A stretch of 64,000 nucleotides of DNA from Lucinisca nassula (GCA_963580285.1 OY757016.1:40625124-40689123), one strand, 5' to 3'; positions 46,501 through 57,365 are shown, counted from the stretch's first letter. The notes: generated from the sequence alone by a model not told the origin. Program-made: numbers and translations.

Positions 46501-48470
46501 TAGCCTTTGTTGATATTCGGTATGAAGCTTCACCTTTTTAGTCCTCCCTCAACATTATGCACATTATAATCCTGGGGTCAGTAATGGCACTCCCGAGGCC
46601 CACTTGTTACTCTATGGATCAGGTGAGTGATCCAGGGCCATCATGGCCCTCTTGTTTAGAAAAACTTTGTCATCGCTCTAGTGTTTACATTTCTTCACCA
46701 ATTTCAATATAACTTCATACAAATGTTCCTTATGACAATATCTCTAGCGAGTTCCACTTTCAAGGTCAAGGTCACTGTGTCTATTTTTAGAAAAACTTCG
46801 TCATCCCTCTAGCGCTTACATTTCTTCATCGATTTCAATATAACTTCACACAAATGTTCCTTATGACAATATCTTGAGTGAGTTGGACTTTCAAGGTCAT
46901 GACCTCAAGGTCAAGGTCACTGTGGCTATTTTTAGAAAAACATTTTCATCGCTCTAGCGCCTACATTTCTTCACCAATTTCAATATAACTTCACACAAAT
47001 GTTCCTTATAAAAATATCTCCAGCGAGTTCGACTTTCCAACTCATGGCCTCAAGGTTAGGGTCACTGTGGCTATTTTTAGAAAAAACTTTGTCATCGCTC
47101 TATCGCCTATATTTCTTCACTGATTTCAATATAACTTCACACAAATGTTCCTTATGACAATATCTCAAGCGGGTTCGACTATCAATGTCAAGCCATCAAG
47201 TTCAAGGTCACTGTGGCTATTTTTTAGAAGAACTTTTTCATCGCTCTAGCGTTTACATTTCTTCACCAATTTCAATATAACTTCATACAAATGTTCCTTA
47301 TGAAAATATCTCTAGCGAGTTCCACTTTCAAGGTCAAGGTCACTGTGTCTATTTTTAGAAAAACTTCGTCATCCCTCTAGCGCTTACATTTCTTCATCGA
47401 TTTCAATATAACTTCACACAAATGTTCCTTATGACAATATCTCACCATTTCGACTTTCAAGGTTAAGGTCACTATGGCTATTTTTAGAAAACTTTGTTAT
47501 CGCTCTAGCGCCTACATTTCTTCACCGATTTCAATATAACTTCACACAAATGTTGCTTATGACAATACCTCGAACGAGTTTGACTTTCAAGGTCAAGGTC
47601 ACTGTGGCTATTTTTAGAAAAACTTTGTCATTGCTCTAGGGCTTACATTTTTTTCACCAATTTCAATATTACTTCACACAAATGTTCCTTATAACAATAT
47701 CTCTAGTGAGTTCCACTTTCAAGGTCAAGGTCACTGTGGCTATTTTTAGAAAAACTTTGTCATGGCTCTAGCGCTTACATTTCTTCATCCATTTCAATAT
47801 AACTTCACACAAATGTTCCTTATGACAATACCTCGAGCGAGTTTGACTTTCAAGGTCAAGGTCACTGTGGCTATTTTTAGAAAAACTTTGTCATTGCTCT
47901 AGTGACTACATTTTTTCACAAATTTCAATATAACTTCACACAAATGTTCCTTATGACAATATCTCGGGCTATTTAGACTTTCAAGGTCAAGGTCACTGTG
48001 GCTATTTTTAGAAAAACTTTGTCATCGCTCTAGCGCCTACATTTAATGATGGATTGTAATAGAACTTCACACAAATGTTTCTTATGATAATATCTCGACT
48101 TACTTCGACTTTCAAGGTCATGACCTCAAAGTCAAGGTCACTGTGGCTATCTTTAGAAAAACTTTGTCATCAGTCTACCGCCTACATTTATTAACAGATT
48201 TTAATATAACTTCACAAAAAAGATGCTTATGATAATATCTTGAGCAAGATCTACTTTCGTGGTCATGGCCTCAAGTCAAGGTCACTATGGCTATTTTTAG
48301 AGAAACGTCATCACTCTAGATGTACATTTATTGGAGGATTTTTAAACAAACTTTACACAAATGTTGCATATGATAATATCTCAAGCAAGTTGGACTTTTG
48401 CCATTTCAGTGTTTTCCACACACGAAGTTGTCTAGTGCGAGGGGATTTGTATCGCATGCGATGCCTTGTT
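43558..48470 (+). mobile_element. Third-level element, TATCCCCTCGCAC family
   Basis: The 5' hairpin TATCCCCTCGCACAAC / TTGTGAGGGGGGATA (43558-43592) is followed by ACGTACGTACGT repeats. The core is about 20 units of 110-140 bp with ATCGCTCTAGCGCCTACATT, TTCAATATAACTTCACACAA and TCAAGGTCAAGGTCACTGTG. The 3' end is AGTGCGAGGGGAT, the self-complementary ATCGCATGCGAT (48451-48462) and CTTGTT. The host reads TTTCAT before it and TTTTATTTTGCATGAATG after it, rebuilding the uninterrupted host unit. Confidence 0.85.
44348..46657 (+). mobile_element. Innermost element, 165 bp satellite family
   Basis: The 5' hairpin at 44348-44377 is followed by GTCCGTCCGTGCGTCC repeats. About 12 satellite units follow, then ATCAGGTGAGTGATCC, AGGGCC-atcat-GGCCCT (46634-46650) and CTTGTTT. 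The flanks GGCTATTTTT and AGAAAAACTTTG join to give the host core unit exactly, with nothing duplicated beyond T residues. Confidence 0.9.
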
Positions 48471-48899
48471 TTTATTTTGCATGAATGTTCCTTGGGTGGA
48501 CCTCTTTTAGATTCCTTGAAGAAATTTTGATCCGACAAAAAACATGGCCGCCATGGGCGGGGCTTATTTTCACTATTTAACATAATACTTGTGGGATTTC
48601 ATTGTAATTTGCATGAATTGTCCTTGGGTGGACTGTTGTCAGATTCCTTGAAAAAAATTTGATCTTACAAAAAAACATGGCCACCATGGGCAAGGCTTAT
48701 TTTCACTATATAACATATAGTGTAATGCTGAAAATATTTTCTGCAAAATTTCTTGTTTTATTTCATAGTTGTTTGGCATGCATGTTCCTTGGGTGGACCT
48801 CTGTCAGATTCCTTGAAGAAATTTTGATCCGACATAAAACATGGCTGCAGTGGGCGGGGTTTATTTTCACTATATAACATGTAGTGTAATGTTAAAAAA

Positions 48900-49297
48900 G
48901 TCTTTTCTTCTTCAAAAGTTCTTGTTTATTTATTTATTTATTTATTTAAAAGTACCTTCCTGTATCTGAATTAATCTCCTCCAATTTTGCTGACTATCAC
49001 ATATCTATAGAGGTCCACCTACAAATTGTCATTCTAAAATTCAAAACATCAGAAATTTCACATGCCCAGCACACTAGTGATAGAAACTCTATTTCTACGA
49101 CTTGATGTTTCAAAATAAATTCAAAATACTGAGGGAGATTGATTTATTAGACCTAATTATACTACAGTGTCAACAGTTCTCCAGATCGCTGAGGGTTAAA
49201 ATGGCTTAGTTGAAAAGGGAGGCATACCGAATCCGATGGAGGAAAGGAAAAAATAAATAAATAAAGAAATAAAAACATAAATCTGTTCATTTTTTTT
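48900..49297. other. Unassigned insert between (TTTA)n and (AAAT)n tracts
   Basis: (TTTA)n at about 48928-48950 and AATAAATAAATAAA at about 49250-49270 bracket about 300 bases with no similarity to the other families in the window. It could be a retroposed sequence or the original flank between two AGCTCCACTGG elements. No gene is seen. Confidence 0.45.
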
Positions 49298-50131
49298 AGC
49301 TCCACTGGCCAAAGACCGGCGGGTCTTATGTTATATGTTATGGCCCTGTGTCTGTTGTGCGTCTGTGCGGTTGTGCATCCATGCGTTAACTTTTTTCTTT
49401 AAACATTTCCTCCTTAACTACTTGGTCGATTGTATCCAAACTTCACATGAATGTTTCTCACATAGTCCTCTTCTGAATTCCTTCAAAGAATTTTGTTACA
49501 TGCAGAACAAAATGGCATCGAAAGCAAAAAAAAATATTTAAAAATCTTCTCCTCCAAAACCGCTCAATGGATTTTATTCTTATTTTGCATGAATGTTCCT
49601 TGGGTGGACCTCTGTCAGATTCCTTGAAGAAATTCGGATCAGGCAAAAAACATGGCCACCATGGCCATGCCCCACATGACTGCCATGGCCATGCCTCTTG
49701 GCTCATTAGCTTTCAAAGACTTATATGGGGAAAAGTTTTAAAAACCTTCTCCTCCAAAACCGCTCAACGTAATGGATTTCATTCTTACTTTGCATGAATG
49801 TTCCTTGGGTGGACCTCTGTCAGATTCCTTGAAGCAATTTTGATCAGACAAAAAACATGGCCGCCATGGACACGCCCATTGGCAAATTAGCTTCCATAGA
49901 CTCATAAAGGGATCTTTTTTTTTTTAATCTTCTCCAAAACCGCTAAATGGATTTCGTTCTTAATTTTCATGAATGTTCCTTGTGTCTACCATTGTCAGAT
50001 TCATTGAAGAAATTTTGATCAGACAAAAAACATGGCCGCCATGGCCACCACCTTTGGCTCATTAGCTTCCATAGACCAATAAACGGAAAAACTTCTTCTC
50101 TGAAACCATAAAGCCTAAAGCTTAGACATTT

Positions 50132-50314
50132 ACAGTAAAACCTGTCTTAGTGGCCACCTCTATTAAGCAAGCAACCTGTCTTAAGCAAGCAGGCATTCAG
50201 TTCCCAAGAAAGGCAGATGTGTTAAATTTCACCTGTATTAAGCAAGAACCTGTCTTAAGCAAGCATATTTTGACTATCCCTTAGGTACTTGCTTAATACA
50301 GGTTGAACTGTAGT
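50132..50314. mobile_element. Palindromic MITE (TTAAGCAAGC family), intact
   Basis: Starts ACAGTAAAACCTGTCTTA and ends AATACAGGTTGAACTGTA, imperfect inverted ends. The interior repeats ACCTGTCTTAAGCAAGC and its inverse. It serves as the empty-site reference for 13890-17255. Confidence 0.75.
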
Positions 50315-50907
50315 ATGTAGCAAAGTTATGTGGTCACCTACTAAGTCCTGCGAACTATGACTCTTGAGTCCAAATTGGCAATGCCCCGGTGCTTAGTAGC
50401 TCCCATAGACTAATAATGACAAAATCTTGAACCTTTTCTCCTCTGAAACCATAAGGCCAAGAGCTTAGTATGTAGCAACTTGAAGTATTCATCTGCATAA
50501 ATCCTGCCAACTATGCCCCTGGGGTCCAAATTGGACACACCCTGATGCCCATAAGCTCCCATAGACTTATACTGGGAAAAACTGACAAAAATCTTCTCTG
50601 AAACCATCAGTGCCCAGAGCTTAGATATTAAGTATGCAGCAACGTCAAGTGGTCACTCAAATAAATCCTGCCAACAATGCCCCTGGGGTAAAAAATTGGT
50701 CACGCCCAGAGGCATATTAGTTCCCATAGACTTATAATAGGAAAAACTTAAAAAAAGTCTTCTTCTCTGAAACCATAAGGCCCAGAGCTTTAGATATTTA
50801 GAACGGAGCAATGCCAAATGGTCACTCACATAAATCCTGCCAACCATGGCTCTGGGGTCCAAAAAATATAGAATGGACATTCCTTGGGTGGATCACTTGT
50901 TTCTTTT

Positions 50908-51045
50908 TTACCCATTGCATGCGGGAAAACCCTAAATGGGTACCTTGGCAAACAGTGCTGGTCCAGATCAGACCCCACAGAACACCATGTCTGATCAGGG
51001 CCTGCACTATTTGCTAACAGAATTTTCCATCAAAAATAGAAAAAA
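50908..51045 (+). mobile_element. P1b palindromic MITE
   Basis: TTTACCCATTGCATGCGGG leads to GGCAAACAGTGCTGGTCC, then a hairpin with degenerate arms, GGGCCTGCACTATTTGC and AACAGAATTTTCCATC. Inverted relative to 30829-30966. Confidence 0.7.
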
Positions 51046-51375
51046 AATAGGCCTGACACCCCTTATATGACAAATGGACTGGTCCAACATATAGCAATAG
51101 AAGAGTCCACTAGTATACCATTGGTTAATGTAATAAATATGACAATTGTCTGAAGTTAGCCGGTGGAGCGACAGGCCCTCTTGGGCCTCTTGTATAGAGA
51201 AAACTTTTAAAAATCTTCTTGTCCAAAACCATAAGGCCCATGCCTATGATATTTGATGTTAAGCTTCATTCAGTGGACCTCTGTTTAGATTGTCCAAAAA
51301 TTGCACTGCCCTGGGACCTACATGTTAAGCTCTTAGCACAGGTGAGCGATATAGGACCATCATGGTCCTCTTGTT

Positions 51376-52680
51376 CAGGAGGTTAGGGCTTTTACAAAAA
51401 TGAACAGGAAGTCCTGAAAGTTGTTTCCCTTTGAAAAAAATGGCGGAAAAATCAGTCAAGTGTTCACATTCCCCCAAATAGAATCCTCTCATCAACATGA
51501 CTTTGACAAGTACCCACAACCTGTAAATTAATTAAGAAATATATAAGAAAATTTATCCTTGAATTATGATCCCAATTACTCCTGTATTATTGGAGCTGTT
51601 GGTAAAACTAAATATCTTAGATAATTTCAGACATGCTACATGGTTTAGAACGCTGTCTGTCATATGTTATGTCTGTAATCCCCATAGGTTAGAGTTATAT
51701 CATTTGAGTGCACATGTTCTGCAACAGAAGATCAGGTGATTTATCGCTGGATACTCAAGTATTTTCCCACTTCTATTAATACATCTCAACCTCGTTATAA
51801 CACAGAATTCCAGGTCCAACCAAAAGACCGTGTTAGTTAACCCGATTGTTATAACTGCCGACTGTATTTATCACGGATCACACTGTTCTACTATTACACT
51901 GTAAATACAAGCCTTTGGGGCTATCAATAAGTCTACAATGATCCTTGTGGCAAGGTATGAAAATAAAGTTATGTCTCTAGTTTGCATATATCCCTCAATC
52001 ATTCAAATTAAACAACAATCAATGTGAAAATGATTTAATCGCTCCTAAGACTATAAGCTACATCTAACGGTAGACATATGCATAATAAAAGCTGAATAGT
52101 CTACTGCCTCGTGTAATTGGCACAATAAACACAAAATATTCTTAAAAGGGCCATAAAACTTAGTCAAAAGGAATATTAAAGGTTCAAATCTTCTATAAAC
52201 TGATCAAATATGTTCTTTAAAAAAGAAATGGTTAGGAAGTTAGAAATGCAGCTCTGAGAATAGTGAAATGTTCAAGATATTTTTGGCCAGACAAGCTAGT
52301 TTTGCCAATTAGGTCTCACCAGTGACCCTCAAATATTTTTGAAAATTCCACAATCTAAAGCTTAGTAAACAATCTATGAAGGGCAGGGAGAATTGTTTTA
52401 GCTGCCACACATTTCTTTTGCTCTCTTGGCTAATTCAGCAGATGTCTGCTGAGATATCAATTCATGTTTCATGGATAGGAGACAATTTGCATCTCATGCA
52501 TGGGAAACAATTTGCATGAGATGCCACACCCTTTTTTCATGAATAGGAGACAATTGGCATGAGATGGCAAGTCCTGTTTTATGGGGGGGGGGGGGGGGAA
52601 ATATTTCAAAATGTCATCTGCTGAAAAAAAAGAAACATCCGGCATGCTGATTGTTTAAAAGGAAAAGTATCCCTGAATTA
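51376..52680. other. Intron 3 region with one dispersed repeat and a worn SINE
   Basis: 51700-51780 has TTCTGCAACAGAAGATCAGG, a fragment of the SINE family at 31266. 51783-52110 is the second copy of the repeat at 4870 (AACACAGAATTCCAGGTCCA, ATCAATGTGAAAATGATT). 52440-52570 has three imperfect copies of a unit of about 45 bases with GACAATTTGCATGAGATG. 52583-52598 is a run of 16 G. No exon is supported. Confidence 0.5.
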
Positions 52681-53350
52681 TCTGCTGCAACATTTCTACC
52701 AAGAAATAAGGACAAACATTAACATTTCTAAAAAGAAATATGGTATAACATTCACATTTCTAACAAGAAGTAAGGAATTATAATATTATTTCTAACAAGA
52801 AATATACCGGCCCCGATAGCTCATTTGGTAGAGTGTCTGCTCCGGGGAACGGGAGGTCACGGGTTCAATTTTGGCCCGCGACATACCAGAGTCGTTAAAA
52901 ATGGTACAAGCTGCTCCTCGCTTGTCACTCAGATTTACAGGATAGAGGTAGGACTGGTGGACCCATTGTCAGGATAATGTGACTGGGTTTGGTATCATGT
53001 AATTGTCTGGGACACAATACTTTAGTGAGGCAGCACTATAAAAGTGAGCATTGAGCTCCCTGTTGCAACCAGACACCGTCGTGATATGACTGAAAAATTG
53101 TTGAAAGCGACGTTTAACCCGGATTCACACACACTAACAAGAAATATGGAATTATGTTATCATTTCTAACAAGAAATAAGGCATTACATGTAATAACATT
53201 TCTAAGAAGAAATAAGGAATTACTTTTACATTTCTAACAGGAAATAAGGAATTACATTTACATTTCAAATAGGAAATATGGAATTGCATTAACATTTCTC
53301 ACAAGAAATAAGGAATTTCGTTAACATTTGTCACAAGAAATAAGGAAATA
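52680..53350 (+). repeat. Minisatellite of about 30 bp, split by a SINE
   Basis: Units read roughly AACATTTCTAACAAGAAATA followed by AGGAATTACATT. About six units lie before 52805 and seven after 53134. Confidence 0.75.
52806..53133 (+). mobile_element. tRNA-derived SINE, 328 bp
   Basis: The A-box TAGCTCATTTGGTAGAG and B-box-like GGTTCAATTTT are correctly spaced within a degenerate tRNA-like head starting GGCCCCGATAGC. The body has GAGCATTGAGCTCCCTGTTG and CACCGTCGTGATATGAC, and ends AAAGCGACGTTTAACCC. CTAACAAGAAATAT flanks both sides, but this is also the minisatellite unit, so the duplication is not independent proof. Confidence 0.83.
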
Positions 53351-53540
53351 ATCCATTCTTATCCATTCTTATCCTTGTTACTCTTCCTTTTTGGAATTAT
53401 GTTTGACATTGCTGACAACTTTAGTGTCATACATTACGAAAACACACACGTGCGACATAGTGCATTTTCTCACATCTCCAAAATGGCTACTTTCCTGATG
53501 AAAATCTGTGATATTTTTCTTATTCTTACTTCAAACAGAG

Positions 53541-53597
53541 GTTGTGGGTGCTCGTTAGAACGGCCTCATTGAGGCGGTTCTAACGAGTACCCACAAC
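53541..53597. repeat. P2 hairpin palindrome upstream of exon 4
   Basis: GTTGTGGGTGCTCGTTAGAA pairs with TTCTAACGAGTACCCACAAC around CGGCCTCATTGAGGCGG. Its right edge is 132 bases before exon 4. Confidence 0.85.
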
Positions 53598-53729
53598 CTA
53601 TGTATTGAAGCAGACAAAAGCAAAATAATGTATACCCCTGTAAAACTCAGTTTTCTCTATATAAAGTTGGTTCATTTCAAGGACTTGTTCACGTGATGAA
53701 ATCATACTTTTCTTTTTCCCTCAATAAAG

Positions 53730-53869
53730 CTTTCCTCAAAATCTGTTCCGGTTTCTGAAGCTTCCAAGACAGACAGTAGACATGTGAGACAGTTTCATCC
53801 TTACAAGAAGGAAGAGAAGAAACCGAAGAAATCCAAGAAGCCTAAGTGGTCTTTTGATATGGCGTACAG
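53730..53869 (+). CDS. Exon 4 of the unidentified gene
   Basis: The acceptor TTCCCTCAATAAAG| (polypyrimidine TTTTCTTTTTCCCTC) starts at phase 0, as exon 3 requires. 46 codons follow to the donor TACAG|GTTAGT, with two bases over. It reads LSSKSVPVSEASKTDSR, then a very basic stretch YKKEEKKPKKSKKPKW, then SFDMAYR. The lysine cluster is a good nuclear localisation candidate (inference). Low-complexity-to-ordered transition: the next exon begins a region that looks structured. The exon is bracketed closely on both sides by P2 hairpins (53541-53597 and 53976-54190). Confidence 0.82.
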
Positions 53870-53975
53870 GTTAGTTCAAGTTTGGGATGTATATTAACAC
53901 TGTCATAAGAAAATCTGTCTGCAAGGTTTGCCACTACCATATCTTCAGATATGGCGCTTTTTAACCACAAAAGTA

Positions 53976-54190
53976 CTGATATTTTTCTTATTATGTTGTG
54001 GGTACTCTTCAGAAGCCCCTATGTGCTTATTTCTGCACACAAACATACATTGTGGTACTCATTAGAAGCGCATCGGTTAGAAGTGCCTCACCGAGGTGCT
54101 TCTAAAGAGTACCCACAACGTTTTCGTGCAGAAATACAAAAGCTTAGGCACTTCTAAAGAGTACCCATGTTTTTGCGCAGAAATTATGAA
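53976..54190. repeat. P2 hairpin palindromes, compound copy, in intron 4
   Basis: Several partial P2 units in both orientations: TTGTGGGTACTCTTCAGAAG, GGTACTCATTAGAAGCGC, then GTGCCTCACCGAGGTGCTTC at a hairpin centre, and AAAGAGTACCCACAAC. Together they can fold into more than one stem. Confidence 0.7.
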
Positions 54191-54326
54191 AAATAATGCA
54201 TATACCCCCTTCATCTGGGGCTATACACCAGGTAAGATCATGATGTGTTTAGGACACATCAACCCTGTGTGGGTAATAAGAGGGCTGGGGTGTGGTATCG
54301 TAATGTCTTACTCAATTCCTTTTCAG

Positions 54327-54422
54327 AGATATGAATGAATTGCTACAGAACCTTACAACAAGTTTCTTCAGACAGGCAAATAAGAGGGCTGCCATTATTC
54401 CAAGAACAACAAATACAAGAAG
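54327..54422 (+). CDS. Exon 5 of the unidentified gene
   Basis: The acceptor TCAATTCCTTTTCAG| supplies one base to finish the Arg codon from exon 4. The frame runs DMNELLQNLTTSFFRQANK, then RAAIIPRTTNTR, to the donor AGAAG|GTAAAA, with two bases over. Unlike exons 1-4 this part has a balanced composition with regularly spaced leucine and phenylalanine (ELLQNLTTSFF), suggesting an amphipathic helix and perhaps a folded C-terminal domain. The family is not recognised. Confidence 0.82.
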
Positions 54423-54479
54423 GTAAAATTACAGGCCTAGAAATTTTGTACCATTTGAAATAAAATAGGTAGACAATTT

Positions 54480-54887
54480 AACTTAACTTAAAAATCCTAA
54501 AACTTACGACACCTTGAGGACTTGATGTATTTCTCCTAAATTTTTAACAAATTTGATCCACCGCCCAGCAAGGAGTCCAAAATGGAAAACAGTGAAGACC
54601 CTGATCAGAGCAGTCTCAAACATCACAGGAATGTTGCCTAGCTGGCTGCTTTCCAATATAGCTAAAAAAAATTCTGCACTGATGATCATGGTGGCCACCA
54701 GACCTAATCAAAGCACTGAGAGTACTGGTAGGTCAATCGTCTCTGAGTGTATGTTGGGAAAATAGTCCTGAGCTGAGAATCGAACTGTTCGTTTATTTTT
54801 TAGCAAGCAAAGTAGAGCTGATCAGACCGTGTTATGTGGCGTTTGATTATGTAGATTCTGTTTGCCAATGCCCAAGTGTACGAGCAC
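54480..54887. repeat. P1 palindrome remnants and satellite scrap in intron 5
   Basis: 54500-54620 resembles the 12395 and 13170 duplicates (CAGCAAGGAGTCC). A P1 half is at 54590-54625, followed by 90 bases of AGCTAAAAA-type satellite. Another P1 with worn arms is at 54805-54868. Confidence 0.55.
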
Positions 54888-55019
54888 AATCCACCCGCCC
54901 ATGGGGGCTTGAATAATTAGATGGGCTGCATGATGCTTCCATGCAGAGCTAAAAGTCCCGTAACGTCTCCAAATGACCTATGCAGTGTTGGCGGGGACGT
55001 TAAACCTCAAATCAAACAA
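54888..55019 (+). mobile_element. R1 retroposon, internally deleted, 8 bp target duplication
   Basis: ACGAGCAC is at 54880-54887 and 55020-55027. GGGGGCTTGAATAATTAGAT and GGGCTGCATGATGCTTCC are joined directly to TAACGTCTCCAAATGACC, so about 170 bases of the usual middle are missing. The same kind of internal deletion is seen at 26105. Confidence 0.8.
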
Positions 55020-55027
55020 ACGAGCAC

Positions 55028-55829
55028 GGTCCAGAATTTTCTTCGTACGCTGCGCTCTGACGTCTTAGGATAGTACTTGGATTTTGTTCAACAGAGTGGG
55101 GAGGGTACAAATGCAGCCCCCTCCCATCTTTTGGAAATTATTTCAGATTCATACAGGTGTCACCCTCTGCAAAATACCTGAAATTCCCATCCTCAACCAG
55201 CCCCTTTTCAGAGTCTGCGTAACGGCCCTGAATCATGTTCAAAACTGTTATTGCATACATATGGCGAACAGTGCCGACCTGATCAGAAGCAATGTACTCT
55301 ATATCCGATCTTGGTCTACGCTGTATGTCTAATAACGGTTCCACCTATAAAGTCTTGGCTACTCATTTTTGCACTTTAACATTTCGGGGTTCTAAAATTA
55401 AGTTCTTAGCAGGAGTGCGAAAAGTCTATTTTTACTCGACTTGGCATACATTTGTGTAACGTAACAGTTTTATAAATACAATGTTCAGAAAGACGTCACT
55501 TGACATCGTGGCCTGGATTAAGATAGTTTTTCTTTCATTACGTGAGCAAATTGGCATTCTTATACTATTTCGTTTAACCCTCAAATGCCACTATTTAACC
55601 AAACAGTGAAGTTCCTGTGCAATCTGCTGATCAGACGCCACATTCCGCGGCATCTGATCTGGGTATTATCCAGCACATGATTCCTGTCAAGACTATAGAT
55701 ATCTCTTGTTGCATCGATAAAAATAGTGCAATGTTTCAAGTTCTATTAATAAAACATAATATTGGTTTTCCCAAATCAGTGATGGACACGTGGACAACTG
55801 CATGAATTCTGTTTGGCCATTTAGTAAAT
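55028..55829. other. Intron 5 stretch with two P1 palindromes
   Basis: P1 copies lie at 55265-55330 (GGCGAACAGTGCCGACC arm) and 55603-55665 (GATCAGACGCCACATTCCGC centre). The rest is unremarkable, with no exon in phase. Confidence 0.5.
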
Positions 55830-55969
55830 TAGGGTCGATCGTAAACCAATCTGCCAAAAAATGGAAAAATGTTTAAATGACAACTTCTGTATTGATGAGC
55901 AATTTCCATCAACCTTCGTAGGAATGTTGTTTTGGTGACCCTATACCAAAATAGCTAAACCAGCTAGAA

Positions 55970-56165
55970 GGTCTAAGCCTGCTCAGGCACAGTGGTGTGA
56001 GTCAGACCATCTGTGTGTGTAAATCCTACAGGTTTCATTGGGCAGCAGGGCTTGATAAGTCATTTCATCTCAAGGTCTGGTAATAGTCCCACAAAATTGG
56101 AACCAACACTCCAAATTGACAGAAATTGTGTTGATCAGGATGTTAAACTTCAAATCAAACAAACA
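55970..56165 (+). mobile_element. R1 retroposon fragment
   Basis: Has GGTCTAAGCCTGCTCAGGC, TTTCATTGGGCAGCAGGGCT, AAAATTGGAACCAAC and a CAAATCAAACAAACAAA tail, inserted between satellite units. Confidence 0.7.
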
Positions 56166-57002
56166 AATCTACCAAACAGTTCCCCTCCAATGAACAAAAT
56201 GGCTACCAGAATTTAAAAAGGAAAAATCAAACAACAACTGCTTCTATAGCCTTCGCCCAGTTTCATTTAAATGTCACAGGAATGTTTAAAGGTGATCCTC
56301 TACCAAAATAGCTAAAATGGTCCAGCACTGATGTCAAGCAAAATGGCCGCCAGAGATAAAAATTGAAAAATGTCAACAATTTGTTTTAAATGCTAACTCC
56401 TCCTAACAACAATTTGTTTTAATGCTAACTCCTCCTCCCATTTAGTTCAAACTTCACAGGAATGTTGCCTAGGTAGCTCCCTACCAAAATATCTTAAATC
56501 ATTCTACCCAGATGAACAAGATGGCAGCCATAGCTAAAAATAGAAAAATAAATCTTTAAACAGTGACAACTCTTCATGTACACAGGGGCCAATTTCAAGC
56601 AACCTTCATAGGAATGTTGCTTAGGTGATTCTCTGTCTATAGGGCGAAAATGGTTCCACTTTGATGAGAGAAATGGCTGCCAGAGCTAAAATTAGAAAAC
56701 TTCAACATCTTGCTTTAAATGCAAACTCATCCTTAACCCTTGGGCCAGAAATGTTGCCCAGGTGGCTCTCTACCAAAATAGTAAAAATCGTTCTGCCTTG
56801 TTGAACACGATGGCCACCAGATCTAAAAATATAAAAATGTTTAAATGACAACTCTGTATCCCTGGGCCAGTTTCAGTCAAACTTCAAAGGAATGTTGCTC
56901 AAGTGAATCTCTACCAAAATAAGTAAAATGGTTTTGCTTCAGTGAACAAAATGGCAGCCAGAGCTGAAAAAAAATACAATCTTTAGATGATAACTCCTTT
57001 TA

Positions 57003-57365
57003 TCATATGACGTCGCCTCTGAGAGTGTAATAAAGCCATGTAATATTTTCGATAATCCACTAGTGGATTAAATATGCAAATTAGCTAGATATGTCCCGTA
57101 ACGTTACATGTACGGCGTCCTTAACGACGTCGTGTTTACTATTGGCGGAATATTGATATTTTTGTAAACAATCGAATATATAATGCGTTTTAAATGTCAT
57201 ATGATAAATAGAATCTTGCATTCGTGCTCGTGTATTATTGAATTTATTAAACTCGTTGAGGAAAAGGGATAAAATGCTCGGCAAAGCCTCGCATTTTATC
57301 CCTTTTCCTCAACTCGTTTAATAAATTCAATAATACATGAACACTCATGTAAGATCCTCTATGTC
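57003..57365 (+). mobile_element. Hairpin element W, copy 2, TA target
   Basis: Bracketed by TA (57001-57002 and 57366-57367), where the host satellite normally reads CTGTACCCTTAGG. The body matches 21343-22132, and the hairpin GAGGAAAAGGGATAAAATGC with its inverse is at 57258-57312. The ends TCATATGACG and TCTATGTC are not inverted repeats of each other, which is unusual for a TA-inserting element. Confidence 0.75.

Larger units (their letters stand above)
42625..51193 (+). mobile_element. Second-level element(s), AGCTCCACTGG family
   Basis: The 5' hairpin CTGGCC-gaa-GGCCAG lies within AGCTCC...GGGGCT (42625-42653), followed by GTGCGTCCGTCCGTC. The core is of about 335 bp units (CTACTGGGCCAATTGTAACC, GGTTGCCATGGCAACAAAAC, AACATGGCCGCCATGG). 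A second 5' end of the same family lies at 49298, and only one 3' end is seen (GGTGGAGCGAC, AGGCCC-tctt-GGGCCT at 51173-51188, CTTGT). Either two copies lie side by side with one 3' end lost, or one element carries an internal duplication. Confidence 0.72.
49298..51193 (+). mobile_element. AGCTCCACTGG-family element, second 5' end, distinct core
   Basis: AGCTCCACTGGCC and an imperfect hairpin partner are followed by GTGCGTCTGTGCGG. Three units with AACATGGCCGCCATGG give way to units of about 155 bp with CTGAAACCATAAGGCC, AAATCCTGCCAACTATGCCC and TAGCTCCCATAGACTTATA. Two MITEs are inserted (50132-50314 and 50908-51045). Confidence 0.65.
41037..51375 (+). mobile_element. Outermost element of a four-level nest (165 bp satellite family)
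   Basis: The 5' hairpin at 41037-41063 (AGCTCACCTGAGCC-aaa-GGCTC...) precedes GTCCGTTGTC/CATCCGTCCGTCC. Satellite units run to about 42620, break off in TTTTACATTGACTTA, and resume at 51194 with ATAGAGAAAACTTTTAAAAA. The proper 3' end is CAGGTGAGCGAT, AGGACC-atcat-GGTCCT (51353-51369) and CTTGTT. Its own sequence is therefore about 1.8 kb; the rest is insertions. Confidence 0.82.

Noticed and set aside
52806..52880. tRNA gene
   Set aside because: A- and B-box words are present, but the acceptor stem does not close, no clean cloverleaf forms, and the sequence continues into a 328 bp SINE body.
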